A stretch of DNA of 64,000 bases from Coniochaeta sp. PMI_546 (taxonomy: Eukaryota; Ascomycota; Sordariomycetes; Coniochaetales; Coniochaetaceae), in the NCBI GenBank assembly GCA_021432605.1, contig MU271146.1, forward strand, positions 1,550,001-1,614,000, given 5' to 3'. The position numbers and the translations under genes are program-made. The notes beneath the pieces are model-generated. The model was given only the letters and a program-made list of their open reading frames with translations. It had not been told where the DNA came from and ran no database searches. Numbering within the stretch: position 1 is the stretch's first letter; each line of letters starts with the position of its first letter. Positions 20,868 to 33,052 of the stretch are shown piece by piece.

Positions 20868-23800
20868 GGGGCGTGAGGTCGAGAGGTTTGAGGCGAGATT
20901 GGATATCAGAGTAGAAACGGTGATATCAGAACGGCAAGGGCTCCTGCCTGGTTAAGTATCATAGAAAGGAATGCGTAATGAAAGAACAGTGCCAAGGGAT
21001 AAGGCCCTTTGGAAACAAGAGAATAAAGCCAAACCTTGACTATGGGTGAATATGACACAGCCTGCCGGCATGGAGACCACAAGTACATAGTAATAAGAAT
21101 GGTATACGGGGCGGGCGTGGCATGCGTGTATCCATCGTGTACTAGAACGATTGATAGACTGCGCGTCAACCGGGGATAGACAGGGACGCTGGCCCCTCAA
21201 CATCGACGATGGTGGCCTGCGTCATATGTTCCCGCAGGGATGACAGCCTCCTTACCGTGTACTAAGATATTGCGGTAAGGCGTCGGCGTCTTGAATGCAA
21301 GCCGGAGATGGGGTTTGGCAACCAATAGTACCAGTTGGTGTGGGTGGTGGGAGGAGGGTGGATGGGACCAGGTTGCAAAACTGATGAATCGCTATGCCTG
21401 CTGTACACTATGTGTGAAGACGGACAGGAGTCCTGGCTAGGTTGTTTGTTGCAAAGTTCTAACAAGGTGATCGGGAAACGAAAGGAGGGAGGCGTGCGGT
21501 CAAGCGGAGCGGGCTGCGGCGAGAAGTGGATGGGGGAAAATGACAAGACACAACCCATGCCTGACTTGGATCTGCTGGCCCAGGCTAGCAGGCTAGGAAT
21601 AACTTTCTCAGGGTGTCGGGCCACGGTCCATGCTTGAGATGACCGGCGGTTGGAATGTAACCCCTGCTGTGCATTTTTCCAGCTGGGATTGGGAGCAGCG
21701 TGGGATTGGGCGGGTACCTTTCTTCGGTGGAATGTCGTCCATCCAGCCCATCACAGGGAGGTGGAAGGCCGCTTTGCGCTGATCAATGAGAACGAAACGA
21801 GTCGAACGACGAGCGGTACGAGGTACTTGAAGTCTTGGACGGCATTTCCAAAACGGGTGTGGACCTGGGGCCGTCATGGAGAACCCAGGGATTGTGGCCG
21901 AGAAGCTCCATCCCTCTGCATTCGAGAAGCTGGCCATTCCAGCAGGTACCTCCGTACTGTCCCATCCTTCAGGCTCTCGAGCCTCCACTTTCTGGATTTT
22001 GGTGCTAGTCTGCGACTACGTGTAGGAGTGGGCAGGCACTGAGGCCCATTCAATAAAATAAAGGGGGGCAAGGCTACCCGAAGATGTCCCAGTCATCCAC
22101 AGCTCAAACAAGACGTACCCATGTGTATGTACCGTGGTAGGTGTCTCCCAGTTCCGTGTCTTACATAGTAGTTGGTGATGGAACGCGGCGGGACCGGCTA
22201 AAGAACGAAGGCAAACATTACAGGCTTCTGTCAAAGGTATGCGGGCTTGTGAGGAAGACTCTTAACGGCTTTGATACCCAGCTGCAACCGTCAAACCGAT
22301 TTTGGCTGGCATGATTCGTTAGCACCTCCTTTCACAGCTTGCAGTAGCAGGCGGCACTACTGATTCTCTCGTGTATTCGTATGAGGCAAAGCGTTGATAA
22401 TCTTGCCTGACTTTGAGGTGTGGAGAGACTCACGAGCAATCCCTGGCATCCTTCTCATCCACAACAGTGAAGCTAGGAGCCACCAAAGGAACGTTTTTTA
22501 AGGGAGCGGCACTAATGAAGCGCTGCGCGGACTTGACGAACTGCCATATGGACCCACAATAATAGGCAAAGCTGCGTCCAAAGCAACTACTACTATGGTA
22601 TAGTACGTAGTACATGTGTAGAATGAGCACATGAACAACACCATAAACAGTGTAAGGGGGGAGGGGGTGGGAATACTAGATTATAAGCCGAACCATAACC
22701 CCTCTGCAAGCACGAACTTGACCCTCTGAACTAGGTGGAAAGTATCTGTCCTGATGGGCCGCGAAACAGTTAACACACGTGAGTATTTCCGGCACCGGAA
22801 GTGGGGGGGGGGATCGAGGGGGTGTGGATGGATTAATCTCTATGGACTCCTTCTCTTACCACAGTACACTAAGTCCAGCGGAAGGATTGTACCGCAAAGG
22901 GACGCCGGGGCCTAGGGCGGCCTAATACTGTGTAGGTGGTACCGCTAGCGTTCCAAACGACATCCCGGAAAGAGGCTGACCTGCAGATCTCGAGGGACAT
23001 TTGGTTCGCGCCAGTCTTTCGTCTCTGTGGCCACGACGACCAACAAATGCATGCCTTGGAGCCATCACCTGCAGGTCTGGTGTCCGGACACCGCCGTGTG
23101 GATGCTGGATGGTTCCTTGTACCCATCAAGCGCAACCCTGCAGTGTACGTGTAGATGACATGCCAGTCGTTGCAAATCGGAAACCATTCCCAGTCTTTCC
23201 CCGGACACCACCACACTGACCACCGGCTTGGTTGGCTGTGTGAGCTCTTGCGGACAGTGGCAAGATTCCGCTAGGCGGCATTGTCTTCTCCTGCTTCTCT
23301 TTGTGATTCGCGCATATGCAACTTCAGGGCAGAGGGCACGAGCGTCGAGAACGTTGAAAGTCTGACCTACGCTAGCACGTTGTGCAGGGTACCAAAGTGC
23401 AAAGTGACACGCCATTCTGTTGAAAGGACTGCATTGATTTCACGCTCTCTTCCCTGTGATCGTTACCTAGTTTAGTAGGTACTGGACTACGTGTAGAGTA
23501 TGCATCTCGGTCCGTGACGACAAGTGTTATACCACAGTAATGCACTCTTCTCGGTGAGCACTTACCCCATCATAGTAAATCATGTTGGTGTCGATCTGTA
23601 TCTTTCCTCGTGCCTGTGTAGCCGCGTTACTGGCAGACTGGACACGTAAACGTACCACACTAAAGACAGCCAAAGGACGGGATTCCTTGGCAAATTTTGA
23701 TGTTGCCATGTCCATGCTGGCCTTTCTAGTGTACCATCTGTCGTCCAAATGACACAGTCGCACTTCGTCGTAAATGCGACCTAATTGGTACACGCGTACA

Positions 23801-26800
23801 TCGTGGTTGCTAATGGAGAAGCTGGTGGGCAGTGTTGTCTCCGGGAAGTGAGAAGATTTCATCGTGTGTACATAGTAGTTAAGTGTAGTACCACTCCACG
23901 ACGGTTTTGAACAATTTCCATCTCGATCTCGAGGGCTCAAAGATCTCGGCTCAACTGGCCCACACCCCGGCCCACTCGGTTAAGGGGGCCCACTTCGAAT
24001 CAACCTGAGAGTGAGCAGGCGTTGCTAGTGTACGTGTACGCTACTAAGTGTACACAGTAAGTACACTACACGTGTATGAGGAGGATATTTCCCAAATTTG
24101 GGATCGTCCACTGTGGCACCCAAGCTTCCATCCATGGCTTCCAAGGCTGGTACCTAAATTTGTGTCGAGCATTGACCACCCCTGTAGGCCACATGCGGCA
24201 TTGCGGCGCTTTTCCAAACACAGGGTATGCCTCCTGGCCTCGCAGGTCCCTCGGTGACCTTCACAGAGTCCACCCTCGTAGTGTAGTGTAGTCGTTTGGC
24301 AAAAGTAATCGATGATCACCTGCCTGAAACACTTTTGAACAGTACAAGGTACCAGCTGTACCTTGTGGGTACGTGACTGTTACAGCAGTTTCTCAGATGG
24401 ACACCCGTGCTGGCTGCTGACCACATTGCCGTACTATGGTACACGTTTGTACCAGACACGACGAAGCCACTTTCCCAATCACCACGACTTGCGAGTCACG
24501 TCCTTGCTTGATGAAGCTAATAAGCCCAGCGACACACTTTGTACTAATGGGGCCTGAAAGCTGATTCCGTTGCTGCGGAGCATTTTCTGGGTTTGCGAGG
24601 CACCTGGAATCTCCGGCACCCGTCAAGGCTCCCTAACCCTGCTAACTAAACACGTACGGAATGTGGATGGCGTCTGCATTCCCAAGCGTGTTGTTGTTAT
24701 CATCATCATCACAAATCGTTGGCTTTGATCACCGTTGATTGATTGTGTCCACAGCGGGACAGCGGCTACCATGCCATACCATTGTGAAAGCAGGCCATCA
24801 ACTTGTAGCAGAGAAAGACAGTTGCACCACCTATGCAAGCATTTCGTCGGAACTTCCTGCCTGCTTGCCTGCTTGCTCGCCTTCTGGGGACACCGTCACA
24901 TTGATGTGATGCGTGTTTAATCCTTTAACAGGAACGGCGATCATTCGTGAAGTTCGACGTTTTACCCAACATTCGGGCTTGTCAAGGGGACAACGGCCGA
25001 GAGTTCGCCCTGCTCTCAAGTCTCCCACTTTACTGTCTCTCAAGGTACAAGGTACACGCAGCCTGTCAGTGCAAGGATTGAACCTGAAGGCACGTCAAGT
25101 TTAACCATGCCATGTCCGGCCCTTCTGGCCGAGATCTGTGCTGTACCATAGTATGAGGGAGGTTGCGAATTGGACCAAAGTCACACTCCACACAGCTCTG
25201 AAAAAGATGGTAACAGACGTCTCGGGTACAGTGTCAGTTTCGCAAGTAGGCTTTGCTCGCTAGCAAGGGCGTCTGTCGGATACCTGCTCAGGCTTCCAGG
25301 TTGGTCCGACACATTTCTCTTGTCGGCGTACTACCACAGTACCTCCGGAGAAGGGCTTGGGACAGCCCTGGGCTTATTCACACATTTCACTCGCGCTCTC
25401 CGAAATCATGCCCACGGACGAGGAAATGTCACGAAACTCAGCTCCGCAGCTGCTCAGGCAGATGTGAGGCCTTTTCTTCCCAAGTCCCAACAAGCACACA
25501 TCGATGCCGTCTGTCTATGCAACTCCGGATGTCATGGAAGCACATGGCGATCATTTCAGCCAATTGTACCACTTAACAACGCTAAGCCACATTTTGGCCC
25601 ATCGACTTTTGTAGTTCAGTCTACAATAGCCGCTAGCAGGCTCGCTGTAGCCCGAGACCTTAAGCCAAACCAGCTGTCAGGTCACCGTCACTCTATCTAC
25701 GTGTACAGCCGAGGCTGCATCACACCTCCCTGGGTTACGTTATACTGTGGTACCTTCGTGTTGAATCATCCACCGTACTAGTACCGTGCCGGTTGGACCT
25801 GTGCAGGGACTTCCCGGAGTATGGAGCTCAGTGGTTACTTTGCAAAGTGAAAATTTAAGCAGGACAGGCAAAGTCTCGGCGCCAACGGGGCAGCACACTC
25901 TGAGCACCACGGCATGAAACCTGTTCTCAGATGCCGGATTCTGGTCAAACAATTTTTATTGGATGACAACCAACGGAAGACTGCCGTCTCATGCCAGTCT
26001 GGACGATACGCGCACCCCGCGCCATCTTTTCGCCGTGGACGCACACGACACGATCAAACGACGGAACAGGGCGGTTGGGCAATCGGAAAAATCTCTCTGG
26101 GAGGACCATCCCGCTTAATGGTTGCTGGATAATACGTCCAGGCCACTTCACAGAAGGTCAGATACTCCGGTTCAAGCCGCCTTCTGATATTGACTCGTGG
26201 CATGCTGATCGAGTGACGCTTTGTTTCCTTGAATGCGACGGGCTACACTCATCACGTCGTTCTGGTATAACTGATCCAAACATCGGGCCCTCCTATGTCA
26301 GGGTCGTGCAATCATCCTGCTGTTTGTCATTTCTGTCTTAACGGAAATCACAGAGCCTCCCTGTCCATATCAAGTAAGATACACTCCGCGCAAGGCACGC
26401 CGCTCTGTATCATTGGCGTCTGGAAAGCATGTCTTAAGGTTACTTGCCTTCTTTGTCGTCCAGCCCGCTCTCCCACACTCCCTTGATCCTGGCACGATGT
26501 CCGTTTCTTAATTAGCTGTGTCCCTGCGCTCGCATTCCGCCCTAAGTTAGTGGATCGCCATGCCTCGAGACGAAAACTGCTGGGCAGTTGTCAAGTACAG
26601 GCTATTCATCTGGGATCCTCACCGCCTTTCCACGACGCTTACAGAGTATTGTCGAGCCCACCCCAATCTCCACCTGCTAACATGGTGGGATTGCCTCTCT
26701 GGGAAAAGCCTTGGTGGTCTCCGGTGTCTCGAGGTCTTGGGTCGCCAGCATGCTTCAGTTCGAACAAGCTCGCGCTGGCTGTCCCGAGTCCCCCAGCCCG

Positions 26801-26861
26801 GCTTGCTCCCGACGCACCTCTTTCTGACGCTCACGCCGCGTCTTAATCATCCACGTCATCA
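20868..26861. promoter_or_regulatory. 6-kb gene-free region upstream of the disordered-protein gene
   Basis: No gene can be supported here. The open frames are short, occur in all frames, and lack paired splice sites or family-like sequence; the longest (25170-25781) has no recognisable domain. The part 22.6-25.8 kb has about 39 GTAC tetramers by eye, about one per 82 bp against one per 256 expected. These often occur as AAGGTACC, GTGTACAC or ACACGTGTA palindromes. Two G-rich tracts occur at 22655-22671 and 22803-22823. Because the neighbouring gene at 19.7-20.9 kb points away from it, the region is best read as a large promoter and/or untranslated leader of that gene, or as a locus for noncoding transcripts. 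Confidence 0.5.
22655..22671 (+). repeat. G-rich tract
   Basis: Runs of six, five and three G separated by single bases. Another ten-G run starts at 22803, followed by a five-G run. Such tracts may form G-quadruplexes; this is inferred from composition only. Confidence 0.5.
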
Positions 26862-28349
26862 CTAGCCGCTGACTCTACTAGAAAATGTGGCAGACACAGC
26901 ACCCAATCCTGCGAGTCCATCAATCTTGACTTTCTGTGTGGCCAGGTCAACGGCAAATCGTAGGGTGGCCTCGGTATCCCAGTCGGCAGAATGGCACAGA
27001 AGGCCAAATAACACTCCAGCAATGAAGGTGTCACCCGCTCCGATGGTGCTGCGACTGTCAGCCATCTGCCCACCTCGCCAATGGTGCCCATTTTCGTCCT
27101 TGAAAGTTGACACACCAACTCCCTGCAGAAATGCCTCCTCGTCTCGTCAGGCGGCCGAGGTAGGAGGGGAAAACGCGGCAACTTACTCAACCACATCCAG
27201 ATCCCGCTCCGTCCGACTGATATGACACTGCACGCTCATCTTTTCTGGGGACAGTGCACAAGCTCCTTGTGCGCCCCACGTACAGAACGCGAGCAGTGAC
27301 CTTGCATGACAATGTCGAAGGTTAGGTTGCAGGCTCGTAAATGTGGCTTCGTCGCATAGCTGAACAACCTACGATTCAGAGGCTGCCTCACCCCGGAGAC
27401 ACGCGTGTGCGCTTTCATAACCTTGGCTCTTAATACCCGTAGGGTCTCGTCATCAAACATGTCCCTCTCGCATGCATCACGGCAATGTCACCCCCGAAGC
27501 GACGCGCCCCAAGGGGATTGAGTATTTTTCTTACTCACCTCAGCCCACGCCCTCGAGTAGAAGACGACGTCTGCCGCTGCGGCAAGTTCACGTAACCCGT
27601 CTCTGTTGGGCTTCTCCACTTCCACGCTGATTCTGCAGTTCGGAAGCACACGGCGCAGGTGGCGGATACACGCCAGCGTTGTTCCAGGGATCCGGCCCTT
27701 TTGAGTTGCTCGTGTGTCAAACGAAACCCCCTCAATATCTGCCGCAGAAAGGGAGAGACTGCACCGCCGCACGCCCATAAACTTACCTCAAAGTGCCACC
27801 AGGTCTGGGGTATGTCTCTAAAGCTGTCAGCAATGTCGGCGAACTCCTGCACGGTCATTTCAGGAAGGTCGTTGTAGTTGACAATCGTCCGCGTCCCCGC
27901 GGCCTGAGACTGGATGATATAAGACGACGCCGGCTCGGTGTGGCCTTCCCTGTACAGGCAATGGCTGAAGTCTGCGGGCGTATCGTCTCCGAATGACGAC
28001 AGGATCTTGGACGTAGCTGCCGAGCCAGCGGCAGGTAGGCAGGAGACAAGATGGGGTAAAACACTGGTCTCGGTCGAACTGTGCCTCAAGAGCTGCTGGA
28101 GCACCTCAAGGGTGTTTGGGCAGTTGCCGCCTCTGCGGACACGGAGTCTCGTTGCTCGAAGCTTGGAGTCCTCCTCGGGAAAGTGAGGCACTCTGGAGGC
28201 GCGTGTAAGCCATCCAGCCCGCTACCAGGTTTGTTTTAGGATTGACGTGAGGCGCTTTCACTGCACATCGAGACTCACTTCAGGACTGTATCAAGGTAAC
28301 ATGCTCCGACAAGGATGATATGTTGTGCTGCTGTCGATGAGTGCGCCAT
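26862..28349 (-). CDS. PfkB-family carbohydrate kinase, ketohexokinase-like
   Basis: ATP-dependent sugar kinase of the ribokinase/PfkB family, closest in pattern to ketohexokinase. At least six exons are needed. The start at 28349 reads 'HIILVGACYLDTVLK' and joins 'VPHFPEEDSKLRATRLRVRRGGNCPNTL' (shown in two parts: substrate-binding RRGGN). Later parts include 'ADVVFYSRAWAEVS', 'CTWGAQGACAL' and the PfkB signature 'IGAGDTFIAGVLFGLL', whose Asp is the catalytic base. It ends 'ATFSSRVSG'. Splices 28279/28192 and the donor after 'WWHFE' are in phase. An apparent TAG after 'GEAASES' is followed by TTG and CAG and is probably intronic; I could not fix that border. The substrate is inferred only from similarity. 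Confidence 0.82.
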
Positions 28350-29025
28350 CGTCTCCGGCCCTCGGAAGTTGACTGGTCGGTTATAGTTTGGCGATTAGTC
28401 GCTGATGACTCGGTGGCAGTGCGTGACTCTGGTTGGGGAACGACCGTGCATTACCGGGACATGTAGGTGGTGTTGGTTGTCTCTTGCAAGATGAATATTC
28501 CCTTGTTATCTAAGTTTGTACGACTAGCTTAGATCCTGTGGCGTGACTGCTCCCTGACATGTCTTGCACATCCTCGCTTTACACAAGACGCACAAGAACT
28601 CGTGCTCTTCATATGCACGCATGCTTCGAGGCTGCCTATCTTACTTGGAAGGATGGTCCGTACTACATACAGTACATGCCTTAAGCATGATGTACGTACT
28701 GAACATGGAACCATTCACGCTCCAACCGTGATTCACACCGGCCACCTGTATCGCCATACCGGCGCTGGATTTCTTCCATTGCCATGTTATTTCTTGAAGA
28801 AAGTTTCAGTACGTCCTCTATTGTAGCAATGCTTTACCTGTAACTCAGAGTCTCACGCCGAAGGCTTGAGATCAGTCTTGGTGTATCTACGCATTAGTGG
28901 CCAAGTTCCACGCTCTATGTATGTTGCCTATCCCATCAAAGTCTCACAACACCGTGTATCTATGAGACCGCGTCATTTCAAACGACTACGCCCGCCCGCC
29001 TCAAATGCCAAACCCAAAACGCCGT
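28350..29025. promoter_or_regulatory. Intergenic region between SEC59 and the PfkB gene
   Basis: This 676-bp region holds the promoter of the PfkB gene and the 3' end of the dolichol kinase gene. GTAC repeats (tccgtactacatacagtacatg) lie near 28660-28680. No coding frame seen. Confidence 0.4.
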
Positions 29026-31750
29026 CTAGATCCCTGTACTTTTGACGCAAGCCCAAAGGACGACCGGAACAACCACATTATCATTACCGCCTGTGAGGAC
29101 TGCCTCCGTCAAAGACGCCATAGACGCGCACATCGCCGTCTTCTGCATCGTCGCTCCCCACCTTTGCGAGAAGGTTGCCGATGCTTGATGACCACTAATC
29201 GCCCACCCTCCTATTTTCAGCCAGACACTGGCAGCCATAAGCCCGACAAAAACAGCAATACCAAAAGCCAGGCTTCCCTCTAGACTCTTTCCCCCTCCCC
29301 ATAGCCACTTTCGGCGACCCCATCTGCGACCGATGAGTGATGCTGCTGCGTCGCCTAGTCCGACGCACACGACTCCCGAGACCATGCTGACGTCTCTGGT
29401 CGGCACTTCCCAGCCTGCAAGGGCAGCTTGCCCGGTGCGCGGAAGTGCGGCTAGGCTTAGCCAGAGCGGTATCGCGCAGCCGATAAGGAGAAATATGTGC
29501 GACACAACGACAGGGCCTCGCAAGTCACGACCGTCGACATATGGCGTCAGGAAGTTTGCGATGGGCTTCGAGAGCGGCGGGAGCTGGCTTGCACGCAGGA
29601 GGTCGAGCAGTAGAAACACTGCGAGGACGATGGAAAGTCCCAATGCAGCGAAGGTTGGGTCGACAAAGGTGGCAGGCAGGAACATGGCGACCATCATGAA
29701 ATGGAAGACTTTCCGGCGCGTGTCGACCTCGTAGACCGGAGAGAGGCGGAAGACGATCGCCAGTCCCGTGACTATGATGGCCAGAAAGTAGCCACTTAGA
29801 AAAAGGCGGGTGTTTGCCTCCCCAAGGAAAGCGTGACGGATGTGTTCGACCCGCCCCTGATAGCATGCTTCGGTGCCATCGTCGGGCAGAGGAGGAAGAA
29901 GCACCCAGCGTTGTAAGTTTGCCTTGACAATCTGGAACCGAAACCACGGAAGATCTCCAAAGAGATATCCCAGAGCCCAGCCTATCGGTTCGTTGCCCGA
30001 CAATGCGTAGAGTCTGATATACTCCCTCACGCCGACGAGTATGATTGCGAGGGTGCAAACATATACATATCCTGCATAGAGCCATTTCCTAGTCGTGGCT
30101 TGTGCTCTTGTTAACGAGAAGAATGACTGCACTGTTGACGAAGCTGAGCGCTTCCGCCGCCCCGAGGGCGTATGCGTCTTCGAATACGGCCCTGCTCTTG
30201 CAAGAGAGGGGAGAGTGTGCCTCCTCGGCGGAGAAGGAAGGCTGCCGTCCAGGAGCCGGACAGCTCCATCAGCGCCTTCACCGCCGCTATTCATGCTTTC
30301 CCTGCGACGTGCTCGCTCAATCGACACCACCCTCGACAGGTTGAGGCCGTAGTCATCGTCGGACGAATGGCCGGACTCGGCTGTCGTGTGGTCGAAATCG
30401 GGGGCTGGGAAATCATGTCTCGGACGCGTGAATAGGAGTAGACTGCTCCTGAGAAGCCTGGAGATAGAAAACCCCCTCACAGGTTTTGCCGAGCGACTGA
30501 ATCGCCATTTTGGCACCCTTGCCAGAATAATGCCCCATCGAATCACAGGACCGCATAGTAGGATGATACCGACACCCGCAACCCAAAGCAACGCCTTCAG
30601 AATTTCGGCTTGTGGCGAGTATGAGAGGAGCAAGGTATTGATAAGCCCAACGGATAGAAGTTGGAGCTCTGCCGTCAAAAGACTAGTCGTGGTGAGATAC
30701 TGCAGTATCGAGCATAAATGTTGATGGAGCGGGTATATCAACACCAATAGATCTTTTCCTGGAGCCACCGTTAAAAGCGACCCTGATCCTGACTGCACTG
30801 GAGAATCGCTGGCGAGAAATACTGGTATACATGTGAGTAACCAGTGTACAGGGTTCAATGTTTCGTAAGACCCAAGCGTCGGTATCAGGGGTGCTGGAAG
30901 TGTGCTGAGGCTCAAGATCACGTTCGTAGGCACTGCACCCTGCACATTCGCCGCGACAAGGAGGGAGAGAAGGGTCGGCAACACTTGAGGGTATAGTATG
31001 GGTGCCGGGTCGAAACTCGACGGTACAGATATAGGTATTACTCGAGAAGGCCGGCCCTCACGATACGCCCAGAATACCAGTCGTATTGGGTAGGCCGCAA
31101 GGAGCGAAAGGAACAGCAGGAGCTCAGCTGTGAGCTCTTACAGAGTGTTAGTATCGTGAGAACCAGACAAAGGTAGCTAATAACATACCCCTTTGGTATC
31201 TCTTTATGAAGGGCTGGACATCCTGACTTGCATGGACAAGTCCGCCCAGATATACGAGCAGGAGCACCTCGGCGCAACGCCGAATGACCTCCTTCCGCCG
31301 CCGTGTTTTCTCTGCATTCGAGCGTTTGATACTGTCTAACCTGCCCCGAAGAGGTGCAGTCGGACAAGGCCCTGCTTCTTCCTCAAGGATGGCCGGAGAC
31401 AATAGGGGCGTTGAGGTTCCAGAGAGCGGCTCGCTCTGGCCACGTACGCCTTTATGCAGCTTCGCCTTGGGTGCCGGTAGTCGCTTCAGAAAATGCTCGT
31501 CGTCTGCTTCAGTGCCGCTGTCGCTAGCAGGTGTGGACTCTTTGGTGAAAAGGCCTGCCACATCCGTTGGTTTTCCAGCGACGGTAACAGCAGCTTTATA
31601 GACAAGTATATCGGAGGGGGCCAGGAGCTCGGATTTCTGCCGATGATAGGGGTGGGGTGACCTGGATAGAGTTCTTAGTTGCTCGCCATCCTCGTCGGTG
31701 ATCGCGGTATTCGTTGATGCCGGGGTTCGTAGCTCAGGCTTATCGTGCAT
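29026..31750 (-). CDS. SEC59: Dolichol kinase (Sec59)
   Basis: ER multi-pass enzyme that uses CTP to phosphorylate dolichol, the last step in making dolichyl phosphate for N-glycosylation, O-mannosylation and GPI anchors. Two exons (31750-31189, 31136-29026) give 890 residues. The N-terminal ~165 residues are cytosolic and disordered. Membrane segments follow from about residue 170. The CTP-binding loop 'GLGDAAASLIG' is at about 780, followed by 'GGGKSLEGSLAF' and the C-terminal 'LTEAVLTGGNDNVVVP', all typical of the family. The extended length relative to yeast (519 residues) is usual for filamentous fungi. The reading frame is open upstream of the chosen ATG, and another ATG at about 31894 could supply a 5' exon, so the start is uncertain. 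Confidence 0.92.
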
Positions 31751-33052
31751 GTCGTCGAGTTCTGACAGGCCGGGTTGCGCAACATTGACTATAGTTGCGG
31801 GAATGCATCAGCAAGCAAGACAGTCCTGCGTGCTTCTCGCCTGCTCGTGGGTGATTGACGGTGGTAGCTCGATATCTAGACGTAGTAGAATCATGGTATA
31901 GAGTCTATAACATGTCAAAAACAGAATGGAACGAGTCTGGTGTAGGAACAGTCGATGCCTTGCTCCGTCGTCACATGCAAGACGGGATGTTGGCGTTTGT
32001 GGATCTCCAAGTCCGGTCTTGTTCGCAAGCCTGGCAAGGTATACGAACTAAACACTTATTGCATAGCACTGTTGAGAGGGAACCAGGATCAGAGCTCTCA
32101 GAGGGAGCCGCTCACCAGCCACATGTGGCGTGGTAGTGTGGCTGATTCTATTCCTGACACCAACCCGTCCCTCATCGCTCCCACCCTTCCTCCACCACAC
32201 CACTCTATCTTCAAGTGCGAGATGAGCACATTGGGGCTTCACACTTCGCAATTACCTTACATCTTGATGGTCTCGGTTCCCCCGAGTCAATATAAAGTCT
32301 CCTTGTTATGTATTGATTGGTAGGATCGCGAAGGTTAATGTCCCTTTCCCGTAACTCGAAGTCACGTTCTCGTCCAACTGGATTCCGGCAGCAGAAACAA
32401 GCTCACCAAGCTTTCGCACGAGGAGCTAAGGCTCCGGCACTAGCTGCCGTCGTCATTCTAAAAGCCGTCCTCTTCCCAGCGTAAACAAGTCCTGGACAAA
32501 TCATTGGAGAGGATGTGCGGCTCTGGCCGTGGGGCGGGCTGTCATTCCACATTTGGTCGAGGTTGGAGCAAGCAGCTGATTCGATGGCGTTCAACTATCG
32601 AGGCAATAGTGCCACGCAAACTAGGCCTTTGCACAGTGGATCGTTGCACAACGCATGGTGAAATTGTACCTTTGAGACCTCAAGCCGCGACTTCGCCATG
32701 CCCTTTAGCTTTGCTATGGATTCAAACTTGTCACATCGTGTCCTTGTCCAGCTCCTCGACGGAGTATGTGGCTTGACAAATTCGCCTGCGCTAGACCTAA
32801 GTTGTAGCTTAGCTGGTCGGGACACACCTGATATGGCGTTGGAACAGCTGCTGCTCGAGCCTAGAGTCTCTAGTGAGTCTCTAGTCTTGTCACGGTATCT
32901 AGACTCCGTAGTCGAACCTAGCGCTCCGTCTGCGAGGATGGGAGCTCTCGCTGCTCTAGCATATTGTGGGCGGGCGAGTTGCCTTTCTCTTTATGACCTC
33001 CCAGATCCTGTTGCAAGTTCAAGCCGCTGTCGCGACAACGACATCGACAGCT
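31751..33052. promoter_or_regulatory. Divergent region between dolichol kinase and membrane-protein genes
   Basis: This 1.3-kb region holds no supportable gene. A short imperfect direct repeat (gagtctctagt/tctagtct) occurs at 32863-32890. It should contain both promoters. Confidence 0.4.

Noticed and set aside
25170-25781. 203-codon open frame in the gene desert
   Set aside because: It overlaps another open frame in the same direction, has no splice partners or domain, and its composition is that of noncoding DNA.
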